This document shows, piece after piece, positions 20,998 to 33,474 of a stretch of DNA of 64,000 nt. This DNA comes from Phragmites australis (Eukaryota > Streptophyta > Magnoliopsida > Poales > Poaceae): contig NC_084943.1 in the NCBI RefSeq assembly GCF_958298935.1, forward strand, positions 18,903,001 to 18,967,000. Direction: 5' to 3'. Each line of letters begins with the position of its first letter. Position 1 is the first letter of the stretch. Under the pieces are notes generated by a model. It saw only the letters and a program-made list of their open reading frames with translations, did no database searches and was not told the DNA's origin. Both the position numbers and the translations under genes were made by a program.

Positions 20998-23900
20998 TTG
21001 AATAAATCTTCAATTTCAGTGTTCTCTGCAGTGTATTGCATTCGCGCTTCAGTTTGTTACCAGTCTTTTACTATGATGAGTATTCCCATTATCTTACTTA
21101 TGAGACTTATTCTTCTCTCTTCGATTATCCTTCCAGTAAGACTGAAGGCAGCCTCCAAAGAAACTGTAGATACTGGGATCGTTAACAAATCTCGTGCTAA
21201 TAGTAAAAGGAATGGATAATTCGTTTTGTGCTCATGCCATCATTGCAGTATGTTAAAATTTTCTTGTTCATGGCTGATAACGTCGTTGTCGATTAAGGTG
21301 GTCAGCTCCCCTCCAAATGATGGAATTCCTGTACTCGTAGACGATCGTGATGAAGAGTCTAAACTTCTTGATGAAAAACCTTCTCCAAATATTTTTTTTC
21401 CCACGTTGTCGTCTTCTTACTTGTTGTGGGTGCCAGTGGAGGTCGTTGCAGGTGAACTCCGGAATACTTTGTTTCATATTTACAATAAACATTGAATAAC
21501 TTAGAACGAATATTAGTATAATAAGTAGAATAATCATGGCCAAGAGCATCACCTAGAATTATGAGAACTCTACAGAAACCTGCAATATTTGCTCTAGAAT
21601 CTAAAATAAAGGCAAATGCATACAATAAAGGAATTTCTTTCCAATAGTTTCAAAATTTAGATTTTATAGGAGCTACACAATCTCTTAGAAGATTGTTATT
21701 TTCAAAGTTGTTTAAATGAGTAGAAATTTCAACAATATTATGCACTACTAAATAAGATGTTGAATAATAAACTCCTAATAAACTCACAGTTGTATCATAA
21801 AAAAATTCAAGAACCTCAATGTAGCATCTAGGCCCCTAGGTAAGTGGTAAGTGTTTCGGTGATTAATGACAACCATATTACTGTGACTAACAATTTGTTT
21901 TGAAGGGAATCAAAAATTCAGTATACAATGACATTTGGTTAATCTTGGTCCCTAAAGTGCTTATATGGACAATCAAAGGACATATGCTTTAAGACTAAGG
22001 ATCTTCTAGTTCTAAGTGTCACAAAGGAGATGGAGGATACTTAGAGTAGTATAGGTCTCCTTTTCTTTTTGTCTTTTGACCGTACTATAAAGGGGGGCTA
22101 AAAGTAGTAGCTTGACTTAGTGAGTCTAGACGTAGATGATGCACACTTGTTAAATTCTAGCACTAGGTAGAGCATACAAGTTCATGGTGAAGCTGTCAAG
22201 GAATTAGAGCTCAAAGAGAGTTGAATTGGACAAGCTCACAAAACATTTATTTACCGGATTATCCTCTGATGGATGTCTAATACTCACCGGATAAACACTA
22301 ATTGAGGCATCCGAATTATATGAAAAATTTCAGAAGTGTTACACCGGAATATCCGGTGATGAAAGTCCGGTGACCACCGGAGCTTTTCCAGCAGAGAAAA
22401 TTTTCGGAGAAAAACAATTTTGTACCCACCGGATTATCCGGTGAATGCATAATATGAACACCGGACTATTTCTTGCAGAGAGCATTGCTTCGGGCCACAG
22501 TGAAAAATTACGTTCACAGGATTATCCGGTGACTTAGCTGGCAGACCACCGGAGAAATGTTGTGAAGAAACTCAGACAAATTGAACTCACCGGATTATCC
22601 GGTGGTAGCAAAAATATCACCGGAGTATTTCTTGCAGAAGGTTCTGAAATTCGAAGGGTCGGGTGAGTTGTACTCACCGGATTATCCGGTGTTGACTGTT
22701 GTTCACCGGAGTTTATCACCGGACAAATGTTGCCGTGCAACGGCTAGTGACAGCTGGCTCTGGGTTTGAACCCACCGGACTATCCGGTGATCTTAAGGAT
22801 ATAGCCAGCGGATTATCCGGTGATTACAGTAAAATGAGAGTGGTTAGCCAACGGCTAATTTTTGATCTCTAGGCTATAAATACCCACTCAGTTGGTTTCA
22901 ACAGTTGCTCTTGCGACCCTGTAGCAGCTCATACACTTGGTGTGTCATTTAGAGGCAAGAGAGGGAGCACTTGTGTCCATTTTAAGTTCTTAGTTGAGGA
23001 TTAAGGACTTCTTTGAGTGCTTGGAGAGTAACAAGTGTGCATCTAGCTGTTGTCTAGGCTTGGTCTTTGTCAAGTGAAGCTTAAGGCTTGTTACTCTTGG
23101 TGGTTGGCAACACCTAGACGGTCTTGGTGATCGGAGGATTTCTCGGTGAGCTCTTGGAGCAATTGTGGGAGCCCCGGAAAAAGACGATGTACTTGGTTTG
23201 ATACCCGCCAATCCGGAGATAGAGAAGGGGTAATCAAGAGGGAGCACTTGAGCCTTGGTGACTCAAGGGGGAGCGACATCCTTGGTGGATGCTCCAACGA
23301 GGACTAGGGGGAAGTGCCAACTTCTCGAAACCTCGGAAAAAAATCGGTGTTGTCTTCTCCAACTCTTTATTTTCTTGCATCTTATTTTGAGCTTTGTTAT
23401 TATTGCAAGTTCTTCTTAGGAATTGTCTTTCTTAGTTAATTCTTGCGTGGTTAGCTATCTTGTGCTAGTTAAAATTCCTTACTTGCGTTTCTTATAAGTT
23501 TTATTTGGTCAAGCAGTAGTTAATTAAAAAAAAAAATAATATCCCAATTCACCCCCCCCCTCTTGGGCTATTCGATCCTTTCACTCAAGTATCTTTTCGG
23601 CAACATACCAATACGCTTTTGTGAGTAAAGTATGACCCCATGCTAATGATAGTGTGTATAAATAAACATAGCAAATATGCTCTTATATGGTAGAATATTT
23701 TTTAGCATCAACAAAGTAGAGTCCTACCTTGTCAGTATGTCCACAACAAACTTACATGGATGCACACCCATTGCAGCACAATACTGCTTATATGCTGCAA
23801 TTCGTTGGTTAGAAAAGTTCACAAAAGATATTGCAGTACGAAAATCGTTTAGATATTGCTCCAACCTCTTCAAACCAAATTTTACTATAAGATTAATAAT

Positions 23901-24879
23901 ATGACAAGAACAACGTTGATGTAATAAGAAAGATTCAGCATATGTACTAAACAACGGTGTACGAATATATATTGCTCTAGAGTTTGCACTAGCATTATCT
24001 AAAGTGATAGTTAATATTTTATTTGTGAGCCCAAAGCCTTCAACTGCTTGAGATATTTTTTAGCAATATTTTCACCGGTATGCTCATTGTCAATCAACCA
24101 AAAATCTATTATTCTCTTTTCTAATTCTCAATCATTATTAACAAAATAAGAACCACACTAAGATAATCCTCTCTAGCCCTACCTGCCCATATGCCCGAGG
24201 TCAAAGCAACTAAAAATGTACATGTTTGCAATATTTTTTTAAGCTTGCTACGACATGTATTGTAGTATTTTACCATATTCCTAGTAGTTGTCTGTCTAGA
24301 AATATATGTGAACCTAGGATTATGAGCTTGCTTAATGTAATCTTCAAATGCAGCAAACTCACCGATATTGAGTGGTAGATTCGCCCTTGCAATGAAGCGG
24401 CATAGCTCTTTTTGAGCATTGGTGGAGTCATACTCCCAATGACGAACAAAGCCGCCGGGGTTATACTGCAGCACTATCTGCTTCATGGCTGCTCCATATT
24501 TTCGCTTGCAAGTTGTGGCGTGCCTCTTCAAGTGTCCTATTCCACCTGAGGACTTTGCAAATAATTCATGTTTACAAATATAACACTTATCATACATGAT
24601 ACTTACCTTGTCTTTCTCTCTGTAGATCTTTTCAAAATATTGCCAAACTTCGGAAGTAGTGGCTCTTGATCTTTTGGAGCCGGTGCTTGCAGACGTGTGT
24701 GCACTTGTAGAGCCTGACGATGGAGGTGCTGCTGCATGTGAACCAGCTAGAAGTTCACTGTCGGGTCCTTCTTTATCTGCAGCACTAGTATCAAAGTTGC
24801 CATAGTCCCCTGAGAGTCCTTGAAGAAAAAAATCATGATCGATGGACGTATTATCATGATCACCAATGTCCATGATCAT
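20998..24879 (-). pseudogene. hAT transposase, decayed and split by a solo LTR
   Basis: Read on the minus strand. 24879-24121 (252 codons) holds an N-terminal acidic/serine-rich part and a BED zinc finger (TSEVWQYFEKIYRE, CYICK..HLKRHATTC). Around 23954-23724 is the transposase core (RCSCHIINLIVKFGLKRLEQ). After the solo LTR, 21625-21359 has AFILDSRANIAGFCRVL and the conserved DYSTYYTNIRSKLF and YSGVHLQRPP region. 21219-20998 holds the C-terminal dimerisation domain (ARDLLTIPVSTVSLEAAFS, TGRIIEERR). Several frame changes and stops lie between, so no transposase can be made, though domain order is preserved. A functional protein would bind element ends and excise them. Confidence 0.82.
21820..23583 (+). 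mobile_element. Solo LTR (SIRE-like copia family) inserted in the hAT element
   Basis: 1764 bp, TGTAGC...CCTTTCA, flanked by CTCAA at 21815-21819 and 23584-23588. No internal region or second LTR is present, so it is a solo LTR left by LTR-LTR recombination. At 22240-22830 it carries about a dozen full or half CACCGGATTATCCGGTG motifs, followed by TATAAATA at 22875-22882. It belongs to the same broad LTR group as 31630-33326. Confidence 0.85.
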
Positions 24880-25301
24880 TATCGAATAGTACTATAAATA
24901 ATTCAAATATTCGGAGTTAGAAATAATCAAATAATAAAACAAAGATAGGAATTTGGAAGAAACAACAAAGAACAACAATGCAAAAAAAAAATCACCATGA
25001 TTTCTTCAAGATAGTAGTATGACGGTGTTGAAATTTCTCGGATTTTTGGCAACAATTCAACCTAATTGTGCCAAATTTCACAAATTTGCAAGAACTTTGA
25101 GACAAGAATGAGAGGAGAAAACAAGAGAGCAAATGATGTTACTGGTGTGAAATGAAATGGCAAGGTGACACTCTATTTATAGGTGAAAAATAATGATTTT
25201 GCAAAAAAAATTTGAACTTTTTGAAGCTCAAACGGTCACAAAATGGCTACAAAATTCAAAAAACCAAGTTAACTGGTTAAATGGGCCAGGTGTAGCCTAT
25301 T

Positions 25302-25720
25302 TAACCCGTTAACCGGTCATGCCCCCACGTACCCCCGTGTGCTTTCACGTGCTGACCGTGTCGCCTATGCTCTGGCTGTGCCGGCCCCACGCGCCCAACA
25401 ACTAGCGCCAGGCGTGCCGTGCCATGCTGGCCAGGGCGGCCGTGCCACGCTAGCCATTGGCATGCCGTGTGGGTCGGGCCAGGCGTGCCTCCACATGCCT
25501 TGTTGGGCCGGTCGTGCCCCATCAGGCCGTTGCAGTACCGGGCCCCGTCGTGCCCCATCAGGCCGTTGCAGTACCGGGCCCCGTCGTGCTTAATTGGTCC
25601 GGCCGTGCCGTACGGGCCACTGGTGTGCCAGGCCAGGCCGTTTCTGGCTGGGCCGTGCCGCCGGCTCGTCTACGCTTGGGCCGTACCTAGACCGTGCCTA
25701 CAGTGACGGGTCTTGGGCTG
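25302..25720. repeat. GC-rich hAT subterminal region with a 36-bp tandem duplication
   Basis: Rich in GGCCGTGCC/GGGCC words. A 36-bp unit starting GTGCCCCATCAGG occurs twice in perfect tandem at 25514-25549 and 25550-25585. Open frames occur on both strands only because the composition lacks stops; no protein was recognised. Confidence 0.6.
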
Positions 25721-25740
25721 GTCTAGTAGGCACAGCCTAT

Positions 25741-28174
25741 TTGGACAGGTTTGCCGAGTAGTATCCGGACTTCTTTTCGAATAGAATTTTGTCATCTTTA
25801 AATTTAGAGATAGACTTTCTTATTTAAGGGATATCTTGATATCTGTTGAGGGTTTACATACGTTCAGGGACCCTTCCTAAATACAACCGCATGTTCCAAA
25901 TATCTAGGGTACTCTAGAAATTCATATACATATTGTATATAGTAGTTTATACTACTCATCGTCAAACTCCATAGCCCCTTATCTGATGAGTGATCATCCA
26001 TGTTTGATAAAAAGCTTGAGAAAGCAAGCAATGGATCCTCCTCCATGCCGAGTGCCGATGCATTGACTTCGCAAAAAAAAATTGTTTGAAATACTTGGTT
26101 AAATCCACTGTAACAAAAGAAGATGATCGGTAGAGCGACCTGCAGTACTATACTACTATATACACAAGGTTTGCAAATGTTTATACGCCCTATGATCTAG
26201 CCAATAAAGTGGTGCATACACTACACTGGTGTAAGAGCTGGCCTGTCTCAAAGCACACAGGGTCAGCTGGCCGTGCCCACGGCTCGTATAAAAGGGTAGA
26301 AGAATGTGGACCATGTCAGAAGTAACCAATGCAATGGCCCAATATGGCAGTATAGTTGGCTATAAACTGTGCTCCCTTATACACTAAGATGATGGTATAC
26401 CATATATTTCGTGTTGAAGTATATTGCATATATTTTCTTAATGGTTTAAGTGTTGTGGCGAATTGGTCGTTGCCTTGAGCTTATTAGTCCGACTAAATTT
26501 TTAAAACGACAGGTACCAAACTTTCTTATCTTCTTGGGTGAAATTGTAATATTTCTTTTTCGTTTTACATAGCAGCGGTGGGGAAAATACGAACCTGAGC
26601 ATTTTCATTTATGTGAAACTCCAAAAAAGGCTTCAGAGCATTGCTTTAGATCATACTCACAGAAAACAAAACTTAGTCAAGGAAAATAATTTATTAAATA
26701 CTTGCAGTTTTAGTTTACTTTCCCTGTTGTCCGAGATGGACAATACAGCCGCTTGTTGTTCCCTGGTAAACTCAGTAGCTCACCAACAAAGCTGCCGCCG
26801 CTGAGGTTGTGCTCAGCATGAAAGCTAGCGACGCTAAGGAGCTGCTATTTTGTTTAGATCGACTGCTATTTTTCAAACATCTACTCATGTTTTTTACCAT
26901 CTTTATTGGCAGATGCAAATGATGCTCAATGGCTGTGAACACCACCAGGCCGGCACCAATGTAGAAAATATGGATACCGCTTTCGCAGTCCTCTGTTCAT
27001 TTTGTGTAGTGTATGTTCTCTAGAATTATGCATCGCTGAAACTATACATTTTTGTGTCTGCTCTCAATCAAGCACCAAGGATAAAGCTTACTTAATTTTA
27101 CTTTGATCTCTAGTCTGGATAATGCACATGTAGTTACCCTGAAACAATTTAGTGCATCGATGGGTTAGTATGACGTTCGAAATTTTTGGGAGATTGCAGT
27201 TGAGTAGCGTTTAAATAATCTTGAAGTTTGTTTTAATCATCCGCATCATGTGAATTTACAGAGGAGAGAAACAATGTCCACACGATGATCCTAACATAAG
27301 TGCACCTGTGCTTGTTCATGGATATGTGAAATTCATTGTAGTTTCTCTTATGTACATGCATGTGCAAATATAAAGTGCATCAGTATCACTGATAGCATCC
27401 CAGCTGTAGGAAGTTATGCATGAGTACGTTGCAAATATATTCCTTTTCTTCATGAAACTTTATTTTGTGTCGACGATATGAGATCAAATCTGAGAGGAAA
27501 ACGATCCAGGATTTCAGGTTTTTTTTATGGAACAGTAGGGTCTTCTCCTACTGGTTACGTGTTAAAAAAAATAAAAAAAATATATAATTTGTTGTGTCTA
27601 ACACATCCGGAATACACCAGGTGATACAAGTGGTGTATTTGTAAGAACCATTAAATGAACAAAAAACATAATAGAACAACACGCCCCTATAAAACGGACG
27701 TATGTTCGAAACATAAGCATCTCACTTTATCCAACTATGTGTTATTTCCATGGATAAAACTAGAGCAAAGAGCGCAAGTGTGCTGCTGAGAGATTTTTGG
27801 CACTTAGAATGGATCGCTATCCTTGGAATGGGAGGACTCGGTAACTGAAGAAGCATGATAATCTTGAGAGAGACCCCAGAACTTGAAGAACTAAAAATAG
27901 CACGGCCGGGCGCCCTTGTGGCTGAAGAACCGTCACAATAAAAATGGAGCTGGGGTGTATTATTTTTAGACAACAGGGACGTTCATTGCTGATTTCCTTG
28001 CTCAAGGGGAACCACGAAGTTCTACAAAGACAATATCAGGAACAAGTGGCAAAGAAGCTTGGATCGAGAAAGAGAATTCTGGACAGCATTAAGAACCCAA
28101 GCATGCAAGAAATGCCTCCTGATCAGCCTTTTTTCTTTTTGCAAGCAAAACAACTTGTAAGAGTACAGCAAGTA
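25741..28174. repeat. Low-copy repeat copy, no gene
   Basis: 26030-26370 matches 39200-39480 (GAGTGCCGATG, then CAAAAGAAGATGATC, AAGGTTTGCAAATGTTT, CACTGGTGTAAGAG, TATGGCAGTATAGTT). 26410-26620 matches 44065-44270, which lies beyond the mariner insertion, so these two stretches were once contiguous in the other copy. 26990-27120 resembles 38070-38180, and 27780-27860 resembles the 19.8 and 37.8 kb copies. No coding region was recognised. Confidence 0.6.
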
Positions 28175-28304
28175 CTCCTTACTCGATAAGTTCTCGTCAA
28201 TTTTGTAGGTATGAACAATATATTTGTGAGAAAACAATAGTCAAAGTCTAATTTTAAAGACCAGATCACAATAAAATACGCCTTATACTATTGGATGGAG
28301 GGAG
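28175..28304. mobile_element. Stowaway-like MITE (probable)
   Basis: The right end reads GGATGGAGGGAG and the interior has GTCAAAGTCTAATTTTAAAG, both typical of Stowaway. The left end CTCCTTACTCG after TA is a poor match to CTCCCTCC, so the element is decayed. Length is about 130 bp. Confidence 0.4.
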
Positions 28305-29661
28305 CACATTAGCAGCCAATAAAATAGGGAAAATGTTTCACATACCACTAAATCTTACGACTGGATTACTCCAGTACGAGTGGGCGTGCGCTTCTCCCAC
28401 TCCTTCGCCCCTTCCAAATTAAGCCCAAGCCCAAGCTCAACGCCATACCTAGGCCAGATCGTCGGGATCCCCTCCACTGCTCTCCAACGTAACTTTCCAA
28501 CTTCTAATGAACAGAGCTTTGCATTCAAACCTGAATTATTATTTGTCTTTTAACCCTAAACACTCAATTTAATTCAATCTCAATCAGACGTACTACCCTG
28601 ACCACAATGGAGTAATAACCTTGATTACACAAGAGAAGGTATATGTCAAAGCACTAGTTACAGATGCTTTATTTGCATCCAACATTTACAAATCTTCAAC
28701 TTCTAGGCCTCACGAACAGCTTTGGTAAGCTTCTTTCCCCAAAATTGTTACCTTCTTTTTAATTCTAATAAAACTTGGTGAACTTGTCTGTGCATGCATG
28801 CATGCAAACATCTAGATCAGGGAATTATTGTTGCTCTTGACGAGGTTCATTAACAACAAAATGGCACCACCATCCCACATGAGCTCTTACATCGATCTTG
28901 TTTCCTTAAAATGTTGGACCAAAGCCTGCATGCAGAAGGGATCAAAGTGACACGCAGCTCCAAGAGACATGCTCGGATCGTTGTTGTCCTGGGCTTGGTC
29001 TTGGATATGGATTTGGCTGTGAGGCAGGGTGGCTTGTAGGAGTCTTGCTGGCTAACTTGCTAGCTCCAGTTGTAACCCAGTAATAACTAGCCGTACGTAT
29101 AGCAGTGCCGATAAAATAGATATCTACTAGAGAGCTTAGAGTTCAACTTGACCCTGAACACTGAATAATGCATCTACCTGTTACTCATTTGAGCATTCCA
29201 AGCATGCAGGGGGTGGAGGTGCTCAAGCCCCTTCACCCCCGGCACACCCGGAGCCTTACAAGCTCCTTTCAAATTTTGGATATGAAGAGAAAGAAGCAGA
29301 GAAGAAAAAAAAGAAAGAGTCACTACTTGATGGTTTTGTATCCTGCATGCATGACAAACAGGTCATGTTGACCATATGTACTCAGACAGCTACATATGCA
29401 AAGTAAATATACTGTGCATCAAGGTCACTGATAGCAACGTTTAGGCTGCAGATGTATTCATTTTTTGCGTGAAAAAATATTCGGCATCGATTGACACCAT
29501 TCTGAGAGGCGAACGAGCAACAGAGCATATTAGTTTTTGATTGACAACTTCAATAAAATGTTAGTAAACAACTATTTCCTTTACGGACGTGCTTAATTAG
29601 GTGTGACAAACATATGAAGAACAAATGGTATAAATGTTCCCAAGAAGGATGTCCTGGTATG
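28305..29661. other. Intergenic DNA, no gene recognised
   Basis: Contains a short ATGC repeat at about 28790-28806 and, from about 29150, another stretch of the local low-copy repeat (TCACTGATAGCAACG near 29430). Short ORFs show no domain. Confidence 0.4.
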
Positions 29662-30119
29662 GATTTTTTAAATAATATTATTTTATTGAAAAATTGTAAA
29701 AATATTATTTAAAATCCGATATTTACATAAATAGATACCTTTCGGCCCCAAGGCCTATCGGCACACTGCGTGCTGACAGGTCATGTTTCCCGCAGACAAT
29801 GTTCAAAGAAAAATTCATAACTTTTTCATATGATCTCGGATGAAGATAATATTTATATGAAAATTTTAACTATCGACGATATCTACAACTTTATAATTGA
29901 ACACTTTTACATTTGAATCTATTTATATACCAAAAAAGTGGATAGAAATTTCAGATCTAGTTTTCAGGTCTGAAATTTATAATCATATTTCTACAAATAT
30001 TGGATTGAACTTTGTAGCATCTTCACTTCGCGTGTTGACAGGTAACTATTTCTACAAATATCATATTTTGAGTATTGTTTTTGCAATTTTTCAATAAAAT
30101 AATATTATTTTAAAAAATC
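29662..30119. mobile_element. MULE-type MITE
   Basis: 458 bp with inverted ends of about 40 bp (GATTTTTTAAATAATATTAT... at left, the mirrored sequence at right, differing by one indel and a few bases). It is flanked by TCCTGGTATG (29652-29661) and TCTTGGTATG (30120-30129), a 10-base direct repeat with one mismatch. Long TIRs with 9-10 bp flanking duplications are the signature of Mutator-like elements. There is no coding capacity. Confidence 0.65.
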
Positions 30120-30129
30120 TCTTGGTATG

Positions 30130-31629
30130 CCCTTATTAAATTGCATGAGTGAAGATATTGCACAGAGGGAGTTCATTTTGACATTACATGGTGTCTAGTG
30201 TCTACTACTTCCACGCATAAAACAGAAATAGAGAGAGATTAGTGCTTAGAATAAACATAACATAGCTACTTTCGTAGGATTGAGAGAAATCCGGAATTAA
30301 AGGAGCACCAATATCTTGAGACCAACCTATAATCTGAAAGAATGAAGGGCAATATAGAGTGTATTTACTTCCTCGTCCCTGATCTACCTCATTAACCAAG
30401 CAGCCACCGCCACCAGATTGCGACTGTTTTCCCTGGGTCCTGAGAGAATTTCATGTGACCTTCAGGACCGCTTTGGGAATTCCTTACTCGAATACAACAC
30501 AGAGTTTTACAGAAGAGAGAGATAGATGGCTACATCATTATCAGAGATCATGGTGTGAACAAGCGATAAACACTTGCAGATCGATGCATTAAAAAGAATG
30601 TTTCCGCAGTATTTAGAACCCAAGCTTGCAATAAACACCTTTTAATTAATCTCTTTTGAAAACATCCTTTTATATAGCAATGTTTCAAGTTAAGATGCAT
30701 AGAGATGTCAATTTTTGGTTTTCATACCAATCAGGAAGATCTTCCATTATGTAAAAAATACCAATCGGCCAGAAGACAATGGGGTACAGTTGCTTATTAC
30801 CTGATGTATTGTCATCTAAATTTGATACAACCAGATAAAGCAGCCAATAAAATGGTGTCCTCCAATCCTTACCTGGCTCTGGTTTGAGTGCTAATGCGCC
30901 AACTTTGCAACTAATGTTTCTCCTAACTAGCCGAATAGCCCGCACAAGTGCATGGCTAGATTTGAACCTATAGTTGTGTTCTCTATATAACTAATGTTTA
31001 TGATTGGAAATAGGTTATATTTTCTCTATGATTCTATTGTCAACTTTTTTACGCTTCTTGGAGAGGTATCACTGTCGAGTTATAATTAGTGGTGCCTCTT
31101 GGTACCTCTTCAAGGATGGTAAAAAAAGCTCTTCTAACGTCTAGATCAGAAATATTGCTAGTTGGCTACATTTGTTATTCTTAACAGTAGAATAGGTGAA
31201 TATTTGGACATGAATAGAGTCCCAAAACTGTTGGTTCTACTAAACTATCTGTTTAAAACAAAATTAAATTGTGATATCATTAAAGTTTTTTTCAAGACGA
31301 ATCTATACATTTCACCTTTTATATGCTAAATCTAGATGCATACGAAGATATTGTAGGTCAAATGTAAAATTGGTTAACCACAAGGCATCTCAAAGAAACA
31401 CCATCATTTTGCTACTTGAAGGATCAGAGTGGATTGAGAATTATTGATCTATCGGTCCAAAATATTTGCCTCCTCAGCAAATAGATTTATAAGCTACTAA
31501 ACGAGGATGGAGTTTGGTAAAGGTTACTCAGAAAAAATACTTAGGTAGCAAAGCATTCACTCATGTGAAAGCAAAACTAGGAGATTCACATTTTCGGACC
31601 GTCCTCATGAAAATTAAGAATGAATGCTA
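30130..31629. repeat. Low-copy repeat copy and unannotated DNA
   Basis: 30200-30720 resembles 19720-20250 and 37750-38450 (CATAGCTACTTTCGTAGGATTG, GTTTTACAGAAGAGAGAGAT, then TTTGGTTTTCATACCAATCAGG). 30960-31629 is AT-rich with no recognised feature. Confidence 0.5.
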
Positions 31630-33326
31630 TAGCGAAAATGGTCCTATTAGGTTATGATTGTGATTTTAGTGATTAATGATAGTATAGTTAATGAGACTAA
31701 CATGTTTGTCAAGAATATATGTTAGTATATCTCATGAATTCAATACATGAAGAAAACACCGTAGCCGGGACAATGTAGGACTGAATTGGAGAAGTCTCAG
31801 GAAGATTTATCTCACCGGATAGTCAGGTGCTCTGAGTGTTGAACTCACTGGAACATATTTGGCAAAGGAAGAGAGGGGCCTGAAGACCTCACCAGAAAGC
31901 CCAGTGATAAACAAGTGTCCTCACCGGAGCAATCCTTTCAGAGAAGGGTGTCGTGCTGAAGAATGAAAGCTAAGCCTCACCGGATAGTCCGGTGATCAAA
32001 GCATGGCAACACCGGAGTGTTTCTGTCCAGAATGTAGGATGGAACAACGCACTAGAAAGTCAGGTGATCATAGGAAGATACACACCAGAGCATTTCCACC
32101 AGAGAAAGTTGCAGCTGTGGAAAATCGAAGATCAACACGTCGGAAGGTCCGGTGATGAAGCAAGGCTACACCAGAATTTACATCGGACAATGAAGAGTGC
32201 AAAGAGGCAGAACAAAGTTCAAGGCATCGGATAGTCCGGTGATGAAGTGATGTGCATCAGATGCTAACACCGGAGCAATTTACACAAAGAGAATGCAGTT
32301 AGCTCAGATGGCTCAGGATAACTCACCGGATAGTCCAGTGATTGAGATGAAATATACACCAGAGTATCTGGTGTTTACAGAGGCTTGAGTGAGGTTTTAA
32401 CGGCTAGTTTGTGAGAGTGTACTCACCAGATAATCCGGTGTTAGTACTATTGTTCTCACTGGATCATTCGGTGCTAACAACTTTTCTGAGCAGTTTAGTT
32501 AACGGCTAATGCACGGGTTTGAGGCTATAAATACCCCTCCACTCAGTTATTTGAAATAGTGGCATGCTGCTGGAGTCTAGAGGAAGCTCATATGTACTTA
32601 AGAAGACATTCAAGCCACCAAAGTGCTTAATATGATTATCCAAAGTGATTAAGTATAAGATTAGTGAGTGATTAGTGCTTATAGTTTTAGAGAGAGTGTT
32701 GCTAGATAATTGCTGCCTAGAGAGTGGATCAAGAAGTGATCCAACCTTGTACCAAATGGTACACCGGCACCTTGGAGTCTTGGTGACTCGCCAGGAAGCT
32801 TGTTGACCCACCGACTTGGTGTGAAGCAGCGACGAGAAGCGTGTACGGGGACGCGGAGACCCTTACCTTAGTGGCTCAAGCTCTGAAGTGATCATAGCGG
32901 CAAGGAACCAGAAGAGAAACTAGTGGTGAGATCTTGCCTTGGTGGCTTGGTGGCTCATTCGGGTGGAGGCCTTGTCTTTGTGACTTGGTGACTCCAGAGT
33001 TGTGACTGGGTGGCGACTGAGAGCATATCCTTTGTGGAGCTCCAACGTGGATTAAGGGTGATATTCATACCATTGATACCATGAAATAAAAATCTTTTGT
33101 GTCAAGTTTGCTCTATCTACCTTATTTACATTTTCGCATTTACATTCTTGCAATTTACCTTCTTAGATAGGTTGCAAGTACTTTTATCAGTAGAGTAGAC
33201 ACACTAGATAAACCTAGAGCACATTTAAACAGAAATTGATATAGGTTTATCTTATATAGTTTTTAGAACCAAATAGATTCTAAGTATCCTAATTCACCCC
33301 TTTTTAGGACATCACTGATCCCTTCA
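31630..33326 (+). repeat. 5' LTR of the truncated SIRE-like element
   Basis: About 1.7 kb. It starts near AGCGAAAATGGTCCTATTAG and ends CCCTTCA. CACCGG/TCCGGTG half and full motifs occupy 31810-32480, followed by TATAAATA at 32526-32533. It is homologous, in inverted orientation, to 35936-37535. Confidence 0.75.
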
Positions 33327-33344
33327 ATTAGTATCAGAGCTAGG
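33327..33344 (+). promoter_or_regulatory. Primer-binding site (initiator-Met tRNA type)
   Basis: ATTAGTATCAGAGCTAGG directly follows the LTR end. It has one mismatch to the usual TGGTATCAGAGC. Confidence 0.75.
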
Positions 33345-33474
33345 GCTCACATCTAGCTCTTCAATTTGTGTTAGAGCTTCACACCTTTCACAAGGTTTTG
33401 CCAATTCAAATGGCATTTGAGCCTCAATCTCATTGTGATCGGTTAAGCTTCACCGCCTAGTGAGTTGTGATGTT

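Larger units (their letters stand above)
20806..25740 (-). mobile_element. hAT transposon remnant (approximate limits)
   Basis: Contains decayed hAT transposase on the minus strand (20998-24879), an AT-rich 5' region with an apparent TATAAATA-like stretch near 25170, and a GC-rich subterminal region (25300-25720). It is interrupted by a solo LTR at 21820-23583. I could not confirm terminal inverted repeats or the 8-bp target duplication, so the limits are estimates. Confidence 0.55.

Noticed and set aside
30910..30960. Second Helitron-like end (AGCCCGCACAAGTGCATGGCTAG)
   Set aside because: A hairpin is present, but it abuts CTAG without the usual spacer and is followed by A, not T.
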